From assembly GCA_944389275.1 (NCBI GenBank), contig CALXLT010000024.1, forward strand, positions 1 to 62,189: a stretch of 62,189 nucleotides of DNA, in the 5' to 3' direction. Position 1 is the stretch's first letter. Each line of letters opens with the position of its first letter. This stretch comes from an uncultured Spirochaetaceae bacterium (GTDB lineage Bacteria > Spirochaetota > Spirochaetia > Sphaerochaetales > Sphaerochaetaceae). The position numbers and the translations under genes were made by a program. A model generated the notes under the pieces. It worked only from the letters and a program-made list of their open reading frames with translations, did not search any database and was not told the origin of the DNA. This document shows positions 26,272 to 35,414 of the stretch, in pieces.

Positions 26272-27800
26272 CTTGCTGATCGTTTCTTCCATTGCGATGG
26301 GGACTCTCCGTTCATCTTCTTGAATATCCTGTGGAAGCTCCTGTAATCGGAATAGCCGAGCTTCTCCGATACCTCATCGATGCTCATGCCCTGCGCGAGC
26401 AGCTGCTTGGCCTCCTCATTGCGGATCCTGTTCACATAGCTTCGGAATGTCTCTCCTGTCCTTCTGCTGAAATATGCGCTGAGGTACGGCTGGCTCAGCC
26501 CGAGAGCGGACGCGAGCTCATCCTCTGCTATCCTTCCATAGAGATGCTCCTGCACGTATTTCCGGCATTCCCTGATTATCCTATCGCTGCTTAGGCGGGC
26601 TTCCGGCAGCAGGGCCTGGCTTATCGTTATGAAATAGCCTGTGACGCTGCTTCTTATCTCGTCCATCAGCAGCATGGGGTCAGCGAGGTCCGGCCTTGCC
26701 TCCTCCAGCTGCCTCATCTCTATATCCTCAGCCTCGGCTATGCCTCTCTCTATGCCGTTCATGAGGAACAGCAGCATTCCCTTCACATAGCTCGGGGGAG
26801 GGGTCTTCGCGAAAAGAAGAGCCTGGAAGAAGTTCCCCATGTAGTCCTTTATCCCTTCGATGTCCGAGCGTGTTATCAGATCCTTGAGCTTGTCGATATC
26901 GAGGCTGGAGGTTGAGAGGGCAGGCCTGTCCTTGCTTATATCATCACCCGTGAATATCCTGCGGTCCTCCCAGTATGCGTGATATGAGATCGCCGCGATG
27001 GATTGGGCGTATGAGCTGCTTATATCCGCAAGCGATGGCACTGTCGATCCCACCCCTGCGATGAACCCGCCGTATCCGTCCTTCGAGAGCATCTCAAGTA
27101 TCTGCCGCGTGAAGTGAAGGGCGACCCTCTCGCTTCCGTTTATGATTATTATCGTCCGTCCCTTGTCCTCGATGGCCTCCGCGTGATTGGCCTTGATATA
27201 ATCCATGGCGCTCCTGCATCCGGAAAGGGCCCTGCCGTCCCTGTCTGCTATGGTTATCGCGGTAGAGTCAGTGTCCTCAAGCCTCACGCCGAAGTTCTGT
27301 ATTCCCTCGGCAACTTCCCTGCTGCTCCTGATCTCACCGTTTACCAGATGCTGGATGAAAAGATGCCTTGCGTTCCTCTGGAGTATCCCTATGTCGACAG
27401 GGGAGGAGTCCGGGATCCTCTTCTGCCTTATCCTTATCAGGGCATCTTCCAGCTCGGCCTTGTCTATCGGCTTGAGGATGTAGGCCGCGACCCCAAGGGA
27501 TATGGCCTTCTGCGCATATTTGAACTCGTTGTATCCCGATATGAGTATGAACTGGGTATCCGTGTTTCCTGCGTCCCTGGTTTCCTGTATCAGCTGCAGG
27601 CCTGAGATCCCCTGCATGACTATATCGGATATCACGATGTCGGGGGAGACTTCCCTGATGATTGATAGCGCCTCCTCCCCGGATGATGCTGTCCCGATCA
27701 AAGCCAAGCCCAGTCCATACCAATCGAAGATGTGCCTGAAGCCTTCCCTTATGCCAGGCTCGTCATCGACAATAAGCACTTTGCCCTTATTCGTATCCAT
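26268..27800 (-). CDS. YesN-type AraC family response regulator, locus copy 2
   Basis: A 510-residue paralogue of the regulator at 15443-16987. The receiver domain has VDDE and phospho-acceptor Asp59 in VISDIVMQGISG; the C-terminal AraC domain contains SEKLGYSDYRSFHRIFKK. It probably controls the divergent ABC operon at 27944 and the kinase and GH28 genes downstream. As in copy 1 there is no Shine-Dalgarno; a TATACT box (27809-27814) ends 8 nt before the ATG, suggesting a leaderless or nearly leaderless mRNA. Confidence 0.93.
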   Translation of the reverse strand: MDTNKGKVLIVDDEPGIREGFRHIFDWYGLGLALIGTASSGEEALSIIREVSPDIVISDIVMQGISGLQLIQETRDAGNTDTQFILISGYNEFKYAQKAISLGVAAYILKPIDKAELEDALIRIRQKRIPDSSPVDIGILQRNARHLFIQHLVNGEIRSSREVAEGIQNFGVRLEDTDSTAITIADRDGRALSGCRSAMDYIKANHAEAIEDKGRTIIIINGSERVALHFTRQILEMLSKDGYGGFIAGVGSTVPSLADISSSYAQSIAAISYHAYWEDRRIFTGDDISKDRPALSTSSLDIDKLKDLITRSDIEGIKDYMGNFFQALLFAKTPPPSYVKGMLLFLMNGIERGIAEAEDIEMRQLEEARPDLADPMLLMDEIRSSVTGYFITISQALLPEARLSSDRIIRECRKYVQEHLYGRIAEDELASALGLSQPYLSAYFSRRTGETFRSYVNRIRNEEAKQLLAQGMSIDEVSEKLGYSDYRSFHRIFKKMNGESPSQWKKRSAR

Positions 27801-27808
27801 TGGTTATG

Positions 27809-27814
27809 AGTATA
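27809..27814 (-). promoter_or_regulatory. candidate -10 box of response regulator 2
   Basis: TATACT on the minus strand, 8 nt before the ATG at 27800, with no ribosome binding site and no strong -35. It parallels the TATAAT box before the regulator in locus 1. Confidence 0.4.
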
Positions 27815-27943
27815 CCTTACGCCTTTGCCGCGATGTTGGATTTCCCTGCGGATTTTGCTTAAAAAGAGTTACATAATGCGAAAGATTTGTCATGGCGGAG
27901 TGCGGCAAGCGCGCTTAGGCTCTAAGGGAAAAGGAGGTCATGG

Positions 27944-29329
27944 ATGAGAAAGATTATCTCCATCATGATGATCATGCTCGTTCTTGTCGGCGCGGTATAT
28001 GCCGGCGGTTCAAGCGATAAATCGGCTTCGTCACAGTCCCAGAGCGGGAAGACTGTGGTAAATATCTGGACAAACGATAGGCATGATGCCGAGTATCTCA
28101 ATGAGAAGATTGCCGAGTTCAACGCAAGCAATCAGGACATCGAGATAAAGATGACTACCGTTGTCGAGGATTACCCTAACATGCTCGTAATGAGCTACAC
28201 CAGCGGCAACGCGCCTGATCTTTTCTATATGAATGCAAGGGGAACGGGCTTCGACCTCAAGACATTCGTTGATGCCGGGATGCTCGTGCCGTATCCGGAT
28301 TCCCTCCTGAACGATCCTGATTTCGAGAAGGTCACCGATGCAAGCAAGCATATCGTCGAGGGCATCAACGCGATCAATGGTGTCCCATATGCTATCTTCA
28401 GCGTTCTCAGGAGCGGCACGAGGATGATCTACAATATGGATCTTCTTGAGCAGGCGGGCATCACAGAGCTTCCTGCGACGCTTCAGGAGCTAGTTGACAC
28501 TGCAGCTGCCGTAACCGCTGCAGGAAACGGCAACTTCTATGGCATCGCGACATGCAGCTCCGCCCAGTTCGAGAGATGGCTTGAAGGCATCTGCAATAAG
28601 AGCGGAATCTACCACTATGACTATAAGAACGGCAGATTCGATTTCTCAGGCTATGCTGAGCCTATAAAGCTCGCGCAGAAGTTCTTCTCCGATGGCTCGA
28701 TGTTCCCTGGCTCCAACACGCAGGGTGTAGATGCCATGAGGGCCCAATTTGCCAATGGGACGTTCGCAATCTGGGGAAATGCGTCTCAGGAAGCTGGGGT
28801 ATTCACGGATCAGTTCCCGATCACGGAGTTCGAATGGGCTGTAGGCGAGCTTCCTTCGATGGATGGCAATGCATACGGAACGGTAGACTCCCGCCCGCAG
28901 AAAGGCCTCCATATGTTCTCTTCCTGCAAGAACCAGGATGCTGCATGGGAAGTCGTGAAGTATCTTAACAGCGAGGATTTCGTCAAGGGATACGTAGAGC
29001 ATGGCTATGCCCTTCCTCTCTCAGAATACATGGCTTCTGTCGTGGATATGAGCAAGATCGGCCGCCTTGCGGATTTCGCCTCTGTCTCTTATGAGGGACT
29101 CTATCCAGCAGTTCCTTCTGTCTCAGTGGCAGGCGATCCGTATGCAGTGGCGCTCTGGAACGTTGTCGTGAGCGGCGGTGATGTCGATAAGGTCATCGCG
29201 GATCTCAACAAGTCCTACAACGAGGCCCTTGACCGCGATGTGAAGATCGGGAAGGTGAAGAGGCTCGTAATCAAGGACTTCAATCCGCTCGATCCTACGG
29301 CAGGAACTGCTGAATACCTTGATAAATAA
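27944..29329 (+). CDS. ABC transporter sugar-binding protein, locus copy 2
   Basis: A 461-residue family 1 solute-binding protein, paralogous to the one at 17196. The signal peptide ends in YAGGSSDK, again without a lipobox cysteine. Shared blocks include VNIWTNDRHDAEYL, YYDYNGRFDFSGY-like and SQEAGVFTDQFP. AAAGGAGG stands 5 bp before an out-of-frame ATG, and the ATG at 27944 (MRKIISIMM) opens the signal peptide. A terminator hairpin follows, as in locus 1. It delivers its ligand to the permeases encoded next; the ligand may be an oligogalacturonide, judging from the GH28 gene. Confidence 0.93.
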   Translation: MRKIISIMMIMLVLVGAVYAGGSSDKSASSQSQSGKTVVNIWTNDRHDAEYLNEKIAEFNASNQDIEIKMTTVVEDYPNMLVMSYTSGNAPDLFYMNARGTGFDLKTFVDAGMLVPYPDSLLNDPDFEKVTDASKHIVEGINAINGVPYAIFSVLRSGTRMIYNMDLLEQAGITELPATLQELVDTAAAVTAAGNGNFYGIATCSSAQFERWLEGICNKSGIYHYDYKNGRFDFSGYAEPIKLAQKFFSDGSMFPGSNTQGVDAMRAQFANGTFAIWGNASQEAGVFTDQFPITEFEWAVGELPSMDGNAYGTVDSRPQKGLHMFSSCKNQDAAWEVVKYLNSEDFVKGYVEHGYALPLSEYMASVVDMSKIGRLADFASVSYEGLYPAVPSVSVAGDPYAVALWNVVVSGGDVDKVIADLNKSYNEALDRDVKIGKVKRLVIKDFNPLDPTAGTAEYLDK

Positions 29330-29346
29330 GGGTTAAGCCAAAGATG

Positions 29347-29380
29347 AGCCCTGCATTCTGAGCAGGGCTTTATTTTCCTT
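29347..29380 (+). terminator. intercistronic terminator, locus 2
   Basis: AGCCCTGC (29347-29354), loop ATTCTGA, GCAGGGCT (29362-29369), then TTATTTTCCTT. Same position as the hairpin in locus 1 but a different stem sequence, so the architecture rather than the sequence is conserved. Confidence 0.8.
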
Positions 29381-29392
29381 TCAGGAGGCAAT

Positions 29393-30304
29393 ATGAAGAA
29401 TAACGGACGCACTATCCGCCGCAAGAAGGAAGATGGCGGGCTTGCAGCTGTGCTGATGATGAGCCCGGCCGTGCTGATGCTGATAATAACATCCATATAT
29501 CCTTTTTTCTGGCTCTTTAGATATATCCTGTATGACTATAATGGATTCACCGCATACTTTACGGGCCTGTACAACATAAAGAGGATGTTCACCGATACTG
29601 TTTTCTGGGCAAGTGTCGGGCATACGTTCGAATATGCCATCCTGAAGCTCGTGATCACTCTGCCTCTTTCCCTGCTGATCGCTGTCGTGATAAGCAAGAA
29701 CATCCCGGGAAGCTCTCTCTTCCGCGGCATATTCTTCCTGCCTACGGTAATAAGCGCATCGGTATACAGCCTCATCTTCACGTTCATCTATGCCGTGTTC
29801 CGCGGACCGCTCAATACGATGCTGCAGTCGATAGGCCTGATCTCCGCTCCTATAGACTGGCTGGGTGACCCGAGCTGGGTGATGATATCCATCGCGATCG
29901 TCGCGGTATGGGGCGGACTTGGAAACTACATGGTCTACTTCCTCTCAGGACTCTCGAGCATCTCGTCCGAGATCTATGAGAGCTCCATGATAGACGGGGC
30001 CAACGCACGGCAGACGTTCTTCCGAATAACGCTCCCGATGCTCTCTCCGATGCTCAAGGTCATACTCCTTCTGGCAATCACGACATCGTTCAAGGATTAC
30101 CAGTCGATACTCGTCTTGACGAACGGAGGTCCTAACAACCGGAGCCATGTCATGTTCTCCTATATCTACAACCTGATCTTCTCGTCAACATCGACGCCGC
30201 AGATCGGCTATGCAACGGTGCTCAGCATCATGGCAGCCCTTATCATCGGCGCCGTCACGGCCCTTTATATGGTGCTCGCGAGAAAGCTTGATGATGTCGT
30301 CTGA
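29393..30304 (+). CDS. sugar ABC transporter permease, MalF type, copy 2
   Basis: A 303-residue inner-membrane permease with about six membrane segments and an EAA-type loop (ESSMIDGANARQTFFRITLPML). It is the paralogue of the protein at 18635-19561. AGGAGG lies 4 bp before the ATG. The MalG-type gene starts 10 bp after its stop codon. No ATPase gene is present in this locus either. Confidence 0.94.
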   Translation: MKNNGRTIRRKKEDGGLAAVLMMSPAVLMLIITSIYPFFWLFRYILYDYNGFTAYFTGLYNIKRMFTDTVFWASVGHTFEYAILKLVITLPLSLLIAVVISKNIPGSSLFRGIFFLPTVISASVYSLIFTFIYAVFRGPLNTMLQSIGLISAPIDWLGDPSWVMISIAIVAVWGGLGNYMVYFLSGLSSISSEIYESSMIDGANARQTFFRITLPMLSPMLKVILLLAITTSFKDYQSILVLTNGGPNNRSHVMFSYIYNLIFSSTSTPQIGYATVLSIMAALIIGAVTALYMVLARKLDDVV

Positions 30305-30314
30305 GGAGGGGAAT

Positions 30315-31181
30315 ATGGAAAGATCACATGCAATAAAGTCAACAAAGCAGAAGACAGAGATGTGGATAGGCATCGTTTTCCTTTCGCTATTCGCCATCGC
30401 GATGCTCTATCCTGTCGTTTACATAACCCTTGGCTCCTTCAAAGGCAACCAGGAGCTGCTTTCGGGAGGCGCTAGGCTTCTTCCGAAGAAATTCGTTGTA
30501 TCCAACTACGCGGAGGCGTGGGAAACCGCGAATTTCTCAATATATACCGCGAACAGCATCTTCCTTGGAGTCGGGACGATGATCCTATCCGTCATATCAT
30601 GCACGATGGCTGGATATGTATTCGCGAGAAAGTCCTTCCGATTCAAGGAGCTTCTCTACAGCACATTCGTGGCCTTCATGTTCGTGAATGTCGGATCTGT
30701 CACGCTCCGTCCTCTTTTCGAGCTTGCGGTCAAGGTGCACCTGAACACAAGCCTCGCGTTCGTCGTGTTCATCATCGCCGGCACAAGCCAGGCAACGCAG
30801 ATCTTCCTCTGCCGCGGATATGTGAACAGCATCCCCAAGGAGCTTGATGAGGCCGCGAAGATAGATGGATGCACGTTCTTCCAGATCTTCTACAAGATAC
30901 TGTTTCCGCTTCTCAAGCCTATAACGGCGACAGTAGCGCTTCTTTCATTCAGGAGCGGCTGGAATGAGTACATCCTTCCTCTTGTCTTCACGATGACGAA
31001 TGATCTCCTGCGTCCTCTGACTGTAGGAGTGAACATGCTCAAGAACAACGGAGATGGAGCTGCGGCTTGGAATATCATGTTCGCAGGCGCGACATTGGCC
31101 ATCGTGCCGATGATCGTCATCTACTGCATATTCAGCAGATACTTCATGCAGGGAATGACAGCGGGAGCTGTAAAGGGTTGA
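30315..31181 (+). CDS. sugar ABC transporter permease, MalG type, copy 2
   Basis: A 288-residue permease, the same length as its paralogue at 19571-20437, with the EAA motif ELDEAAKIDGCTFFQIFYKI. The frame is open upstream to 30210, but the ATG at 30315 follows GAGGAGGGG and matches the start of copy 1, so it is chosen. The next gene starts 1 bp after the stop codon, so the large protein at 31183 is tightly coupled to transport here. Confidence 0.94.
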   Translation: MERSHAIKSTKQKTEMWIGIVFLSLFAIAMLYPVVYITLGSFKGNQELLSGGARLLPKKFVVSNYAEAWETANFSIYTANSIFLGVGTMILSVISCTMAGYVFARKSFRFKELLYSTFVAFMFVNVGSVTLRPLFELAVKVHLNTSLAFVVFIIAGTSQATQIFLCRGYVNSIPKELDEAAKIDGCTFFQIFYKILFPLLKPITATVALLSFRSGWNEYILPLVFTMTNDLLRPLTVGVNMLKNNGDGAAAWNIMFAGATLAIVPMIVIYCIFSRYFMQGMTAGAVKG

Positions 31182-31182
31182 T

Positions 31183-34100
31183 ATGTCAAGGTTCATAGAT
31201 CGGTTCATGGTTACTGATGTCGAGGAAAGGCCGTTTGTCGACGATTCGGTCGATAGGGATCAGCTGAGATATGAGAATTATCTCAGGAGCAAGGCCGCTG
31301 TGAGGAATACAGAGTATCCAGGAGCATTCCAGAGCGGCAGCAGGTGGCATTGCTTCTATTCACATGGGTCTCCATTCGTCGATTTCAGCACGTTCTATTC
31401 CACGCTCTCCTATGTATCATTCGATGCCGTGTCATCCATCGTGTCCGATAGGGCAAGGACCTGCCGCATGACGCTGTGGACCTACGGCGCTGTCGATGTA
31501 TGGGTCAACGGAAGGAAGGCTGTGCAGTGCGATGTCCCGGTCTATAAGCCTATCACCAAGCGTGGGTTCATAGCTGAGCTGAAGGAAGGGGAGAATGAGA
31601 TCTATGCAAGGCTCCAGAATCTCGGAGTCCGCGACACAAGGAATCTCTTCGCAATCGAGGTTGCGGATGACGCGGGGCTTTCTTTCAGCCTTCCCCCATG
31701 CAGCGAGCGGGAAGAGCTTCTTGCCACGATCTCATTTCTGGATGGGATAACGCTCAGGGATGGCTTCCTGTCCTTCCCATCTGCCCGCGATGGCGTCTCT
31801 GTCGGCTCTGACAGCGGCAGCCCTGATTTCGCAAAGGCCAGGACCAAGACAGCATGGGAGGATGTTTCGGGCAAGGAGAGCTATAGGCTTCATGATGATT
31901 GCTCCATCTATCACGTGAAGGTCTCGGTCGGTGCCCATACGCTCAGGCGGACAGTCGAGGATATCTCATCCGTGAAGCCTGAATACTCAGGCGCTGCATC
32001 CTGGGAGGATAACTTCAGGAAGAAGCTTCAGACGATAGCCGGAGTGGAGGGGCAGAGCAGGGGAGGCAAGTTCGGGTTCTATATCCAGAACATCCTCGCG
32101 CGCAAGGCGCTTGGCATCGAGAATCCACGGGACAGGGAGTATTTCCTCACGACCCTCGATCAGATCGAGCGTCGCTTCGACTGCTCTGATTTCCTTGTCT
32201 CCGGGGTCATCAGGTATATGAAGAACTATCCTGTGGATCCAGAGCTCAAGGCCCGCATCGATGAGGTGTTCCTGAACTACAGGTTCTGGATGACGATGGA
32301 AGGCTCCGATGCCATGTGCTTTTGGAGCGAGAATCATTCGCTTCTCTTCTATTCTTCGGCGATGATCGTAGGCGCCATGTATCCTGACTCGTATTTCCCC
32401 CGTGCCAAGATGACAGGCAAGGAGCTTTCCTCATTCGGACGGCGTCTGGTCCTCGAATGGTTCGATGACTTCGAGGAGTACGGCTTTGAGGAGTTCCTGA
32501 GCACCGTGTACATGAACGTCACGTTCGCATGCCTGCTGAATATCATTGATTACGCTGATAAGGAGATCTCCGATAAGGCCCGCAAGGCTGCGGATCTCAT
32601 GCTTGAGGAGCTCAGCCTCCATACATTCGACGGCGCGATCATAGCGCCTATGGGACGTGTGTACCGCGGTGTGATAAACCCTGTAAGGCAGGGGGCGCAG
32701 TCACTTATCAACCTAGTGAATCCCTCTGTCCCGACAACATATGGGGAGGGATGGCTCTCATATTACGCGACATCCTCCTACCGGATCCCTGATGGACTTG
32801 CCTCCCTTATGGAAGATGCCGTGGATACATCCTATTCGACGGGAAATGCCTGCGTATCCATCCGCAAGAGCAAGGATTATATCCTCACGTCTGTCGCGTC
32901 CCCGAGGAGGGATGGCCGCAAGAGATGGACGAATGTCATGCTTTCAGGAGTGCGCGCCAGCGAGGATACGCATGCGTACACGAAATCCTTCAATGAGAGA
33001 TTCCATGGCACTACATGCTTTGAGCCTGGTGTCTATGGATACCAGCAGCATATGTGGTCTGTGGCCCTTTCATCGGAGGCCCTTGTCTTCGTAAATCATC
33101 CAGGAGCGTTCTCGGACTCAAGCTCATCCCGTCCTGGCTATTGGTATGGGAATGGGGTGATGCCTGCTATCCATCAGGAAGGACGCATGCTTGGAGCCGT
33201 GTATTCCATACCTGACAGCCATCCGGTGCATTTCACCCATGTATTCCTTCCGGAATGCAAGTTCGATGAGATCATCAGGGACGGCGCATGGCTCTTTGCC
33301 AGGAAAGGCGAAGGCTTCCTTGGCCTCTGGGCCAGCGGGGATCTTGTCCCATATGATGATCAGCTTATCGATTCAGAGCTTCGCCTTTATGAGGATGATG
33401 CGGCGTATCTTGTCATTGTCGGATCCGCAGCAGAGGATGGTTCCTTCAGGGCATTTATGGACAATGCGGTGTCCTCTAACCCTGTATTTGATAAGGAGAG
33501 GAAGACCCTGCAGGTAGCAGGCGAGGATTTCGCGACCTTCGCGGTAACCCATGATCGTACGCAGTATGTCGAAGGCGTCAGGCCTTGCTCGGTAGTTGAT
33601 ATATTCTCCTCATCCTTGGAATGTAGGCCTGAAGAGAAGACATGGATCGGGTCCAGGCATCTTCTTTTGGGGGATGTGCATAACCATTCGGGGATCAGCT
33701 ATGGCCATGGCACTCTGGAGCACGCCATATCATTTGCCGCAGGGCAGCTTGATTTCTTCTCTGTCACAGGCCATTTCGCCTGGCCTGATATGGATAAGGA
33801 GGGAATGGCCATACCTGAGGAAGTGAAGGCTTACCATAGGGAGGGCTTTGCCAGGCTCCGGAGGCTCTGGCCTGGGTATCTGGAGAAGATGGCCCAGTCT
33901 GCGTCCCTTGGCCTTGTGCCATTCGTCAGCTATGAATACCACAGCTTCGATTATGGGGATTATACGGTGGTGGCCAAGGCTATTGACGAGAAGCTCCCGC
34001 TCGATCCGGAAGGGGAGGATACAAGGCTTAGGGATATCGTGGCCTCGAATGACCCTGTCCGGAGCGGGCTTCTCCCGATACCTCATCATATCGGATACAA

Positions 34101-35166
34101 GGAAGGCTACAGGGGGATATCCTGGAAGCGCTTCAATCCTTCAGCCAGCCCCGTCGTTGAGATAGTGTCGATGCATGGCGCGTCTGAAAGCGATAACGCG
34201 ATGCCGTCCTATCTCCATACAATGGGACCGCGCTCTGGCATGAATACGATGCAGGGTGGATTATCCAAAGGCCTCATGTTCGGCGTTGTGGGAAATACCG
34301 ATCATCATAGCTCATCGCCAGGCAGCTATGGATCCGGGCGCACTGGTGTCTGGTCTATAGGAAAGGACCGGGAGAGCATCTGGTCAGCTCTTGTCGATAA
34401 GCATACGATGGCCTTTACCGGAGACAGGATCGAGACGGCCCTCTTCCTTGATGGAAAGCCGTTTGGAAGCGTCGTGAAGGCTGGAGATGAGGTTATGGCT
34501 GATCTTTACATCGTCGCCCGCTCCGCCCTTGATCGCGTTGAGCTTATCCAGGATGGGAAGATCATATTCTGTGAAGATAGCTTCCCTTCCATCCAGTCAG
34601 GAATAAAGTTCTTTGATTTCTCGCTCGGCTGGGGCGGCAGGGGCAAGGCCTGCTCCTGGGATGTCCTGGTGACTGTGAGCGGGGCTGACCTGAAGGATGT
34701 CCAGCCTAGGCTCAAGGGGGAGATGATCGTAGATCCGCTTGCAATGCTTGAGGATGGCGATGATATCCCAACAGTCAGTAGAAAGGCCAATTCCGTATCG
34801 ATCAAGGCAAGGACCGATGGGAATCCGACACCGACTACGGACTGCACCCAGGGCTTCTCGTTCTCGATAGATGCGGCAGGCGAGTACAGCATCGATATAG
34901 ACATATTGGCAGAGTATGATGGAAAGAGCATAGAGAAGCATTTCTCATATAGTTCCAGCGTGCTTTGCTCCGAGGGGGTCTCGGAGTATATCGATGGATT
35001 TGTTTCCCCTGCAATCCATCTGTCGCGCGCCATGGATCTAGGTGAGTGCTCATTCGAGCTGCATCAGAGTTTCCCGATACGCCACGATGGCTATATCTAC
35101 GCCAGGGCCTTCGAGGAAAGAGGCGATGCTGTCTGGACTACGCCTATATGGGTCAAGAAGGACTGA
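31183..35166 (+). CDS. large uncharacterised protein fused to a PHP/DUF3604-like domain
   Basis: A 1327-residue, apparently cytoplasmic two-module protein. Residues 1 to about 805 are homologous to the whole 804-residue protein of locus 1, with the SENH motif at 382-385 and the GYQQHMWS, VFVNHPG and ELRLY blocks. From about 826 onward a second module begins with GDVHNHS (830-836; His833, His835) and continues with SYEYHSFDYGDYTV, PHHIGY and GNTDHHSSS (1037-1045). It ends in a beta region closing with TTPIWVKK. This order of metal-ligand motifs matches DUF3604/PHP-superfamily proteins. Both activities are unknown; the context suggests cytoplasmic processing of a sugar imported by operon 2. A hairpin follows the stop codon. 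Confidence 0.75.
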   Translation: MSRFIDRFMVTDVEERPFVDDSVDRDQLRYENYLRSKAAVRNTEYPGAFQSGSRWHCFYSHGSPFVDFSTFYSTLSYVSFDAVSSIVSDRARTCRMTLWTYGAVDVWVNGRKAVQCDVPVYKPITKRGFIAELKEGENEIYARLQNLGVRDTRNLFAIEVADDAGLSFSLPPCSEREELLATISFLDGITLRDGFLSFPSARDGVSVGSDSGSPDFAKARTKTAWEDVSGKESYRLHDDCSIYHVKVSVGAHTLRRTVEDISSVKPEYSGAASWEDNFRKKLQTIAGVEGQSRGGKFGFYIQNILARKALGIENPRDREYFLTTLDQIERRFDCSDFLVSGVIRYMKNYPVDPELKARIDEVFLNYRFWMTMEGSDAMCFWSENHSLLFYSSAMIVGAMYPDSYFPRAKMTGKELSSFGRRLVLEWFDDFEEYGFEEFLSTVYMNVTFACLLNIIDYADKEISDKARKAADLMLEELSLHTFDGAIIAPMGRVYRGVINPVRQGAQSLINLVNPSVPTTYGEGWLSYYATSSYRIPDGLASLMEDAVDTSYSTGNACVSIRKSKDYILTSVASPRRDGRKRWTNVMLSGVRASEDTHAYTKSFNERFHGTTCFEPGVYGYQQHMWSVALSSEALVFVNHPGAFSDSSSSRPGYWYGNGVMPAIHQEGRMLGAVYSIPDSHPVHFTHVFLPECKFDEIIRDGAWLFARKGEGFLGLWASGDLVPYDDQLIDSELRLYEDDAAYLVIVGSAAEDGSFRAFMDNAVSSNPVFDKERKTLQVAGEDFATFAVTHDRTQYVEGVRPCSVVDIFSSSLECRPEEKTWIGSRHLLLGDVHNHSGISYGHGTLEHAISFAAGQLDFFSVTGHFAWPDMDKEGMAIPEEVKAYHREGFARLRRLWPGYLEKMAQSASLGLVPFVSYEYHSFDYGDYTVVAKAIDEKLPLDPEGEDTRLRDIVASNDPVRSGLLPIPHHIGYKEGYRGISWKRFNPSASPVVEIVSMHGASESDNAMPSYLHTMGPRSGMNTMQGGLSKGLMFGVVGNTDHHSSSPGSYGSGRTGVWSIGKDRESIWSALVDKHTMAFTGDRIETALFLDGKPFGSVVKAGDEVMADLYIVARSALDRVELIQDGKIIFCEDSFPSIQSGIKFFDFSLGWGGRGKACSWDVLVTVSGADLKDVQPRLKGEMIVDPLAMLEDGDDIPTVSRKANSVSIKARTDGNPTPTTDCTQGFSFSIDAAGEYSIDIDILAEYDGKSIEKHFSYSSSVLCSEGVSEYIDGFVSPAIHLSRAMDLGECSFELHQSFPIRHDGYIYARAFEERGDAVWTTPIWVKKD

Positions 35167-35184
35167 ACCTATAGTATGAAATGA

Positions 35185-35216
35185 AAATGAGGAGGGATCT
35201 GATCACCTCCTCATTT
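35185..35216. terminator. bidirectional terminator between operon 2 and rubredoxin
   Basis: AAATGAGGAGG (35185-35195) and CCTCCTCATTT (35206-35216) form a perfect 11-bp stem between the converging genes. Confidence 0.8.
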
Positions 35217-35225
35217 CCTTAGTGC

Positions 35226-35381
35226 TCACTCCTGTGAGAACTCTTCCTTTCCTGCTCCGCAGAGTGGGCATACCCAATCCGCTGGAACATCTTCCCATTT
35301 CGTTCCCGGTGCGATTCCGTTGTCCGGATCACCAGCCGCCTCGTCATATACATACCCGCAGAGATTGCAAACGTACTTCAT
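35226..35381 (-). CDS. rubredoxin
   Basis: A 51-residue rubredoxin: [20 protein letters not shown] at the start and [13 protein letters not shown] near the end, with the Fe-binding residues Cys5, Cys8, Cys38 and Cys41. It is a cytoplasmic one-electron carrier, in anaerobes often feeding oxygen- or peroxide-reducing enzymes. GGAGG lies ahead of the ATG at 35381. A perfect Fur-type 7-1-7 operator overlaps the predicted transcription start, so expression is probably under a Fur or PerR regulator. It stands alone between two terminator or intergenic regions. Confidence 0.97.
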   Translation of the reverse strand: MKYVCNLCGYVYDEAAGDPDNGIAPGTKWEDVPADWVCPLCGAGKEEFSQE

Positions 35382-35397
35382 GATGCGCCTCCATAAA

Positions 35398-35412
35398 TGA
35401 TAATCATTATCA
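35398..35412. promoter_or_regulatory. Fur-family operator upstream of rubredoxin
   Basis: TGATAATCATTATCA is a perfect 7-1-7 inverted repeat, identical to the Fur box form TGATAATnATTATCA known from Bacillus. It lies 17-31 nt before the rubredoxin ATG and just downstream of the predicted -10. A Fur or PerR protein could bind; the only Fur-family gene in this window looks like Zur. Confidence 0.8.
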
Positions 35413-35414
35413 AT

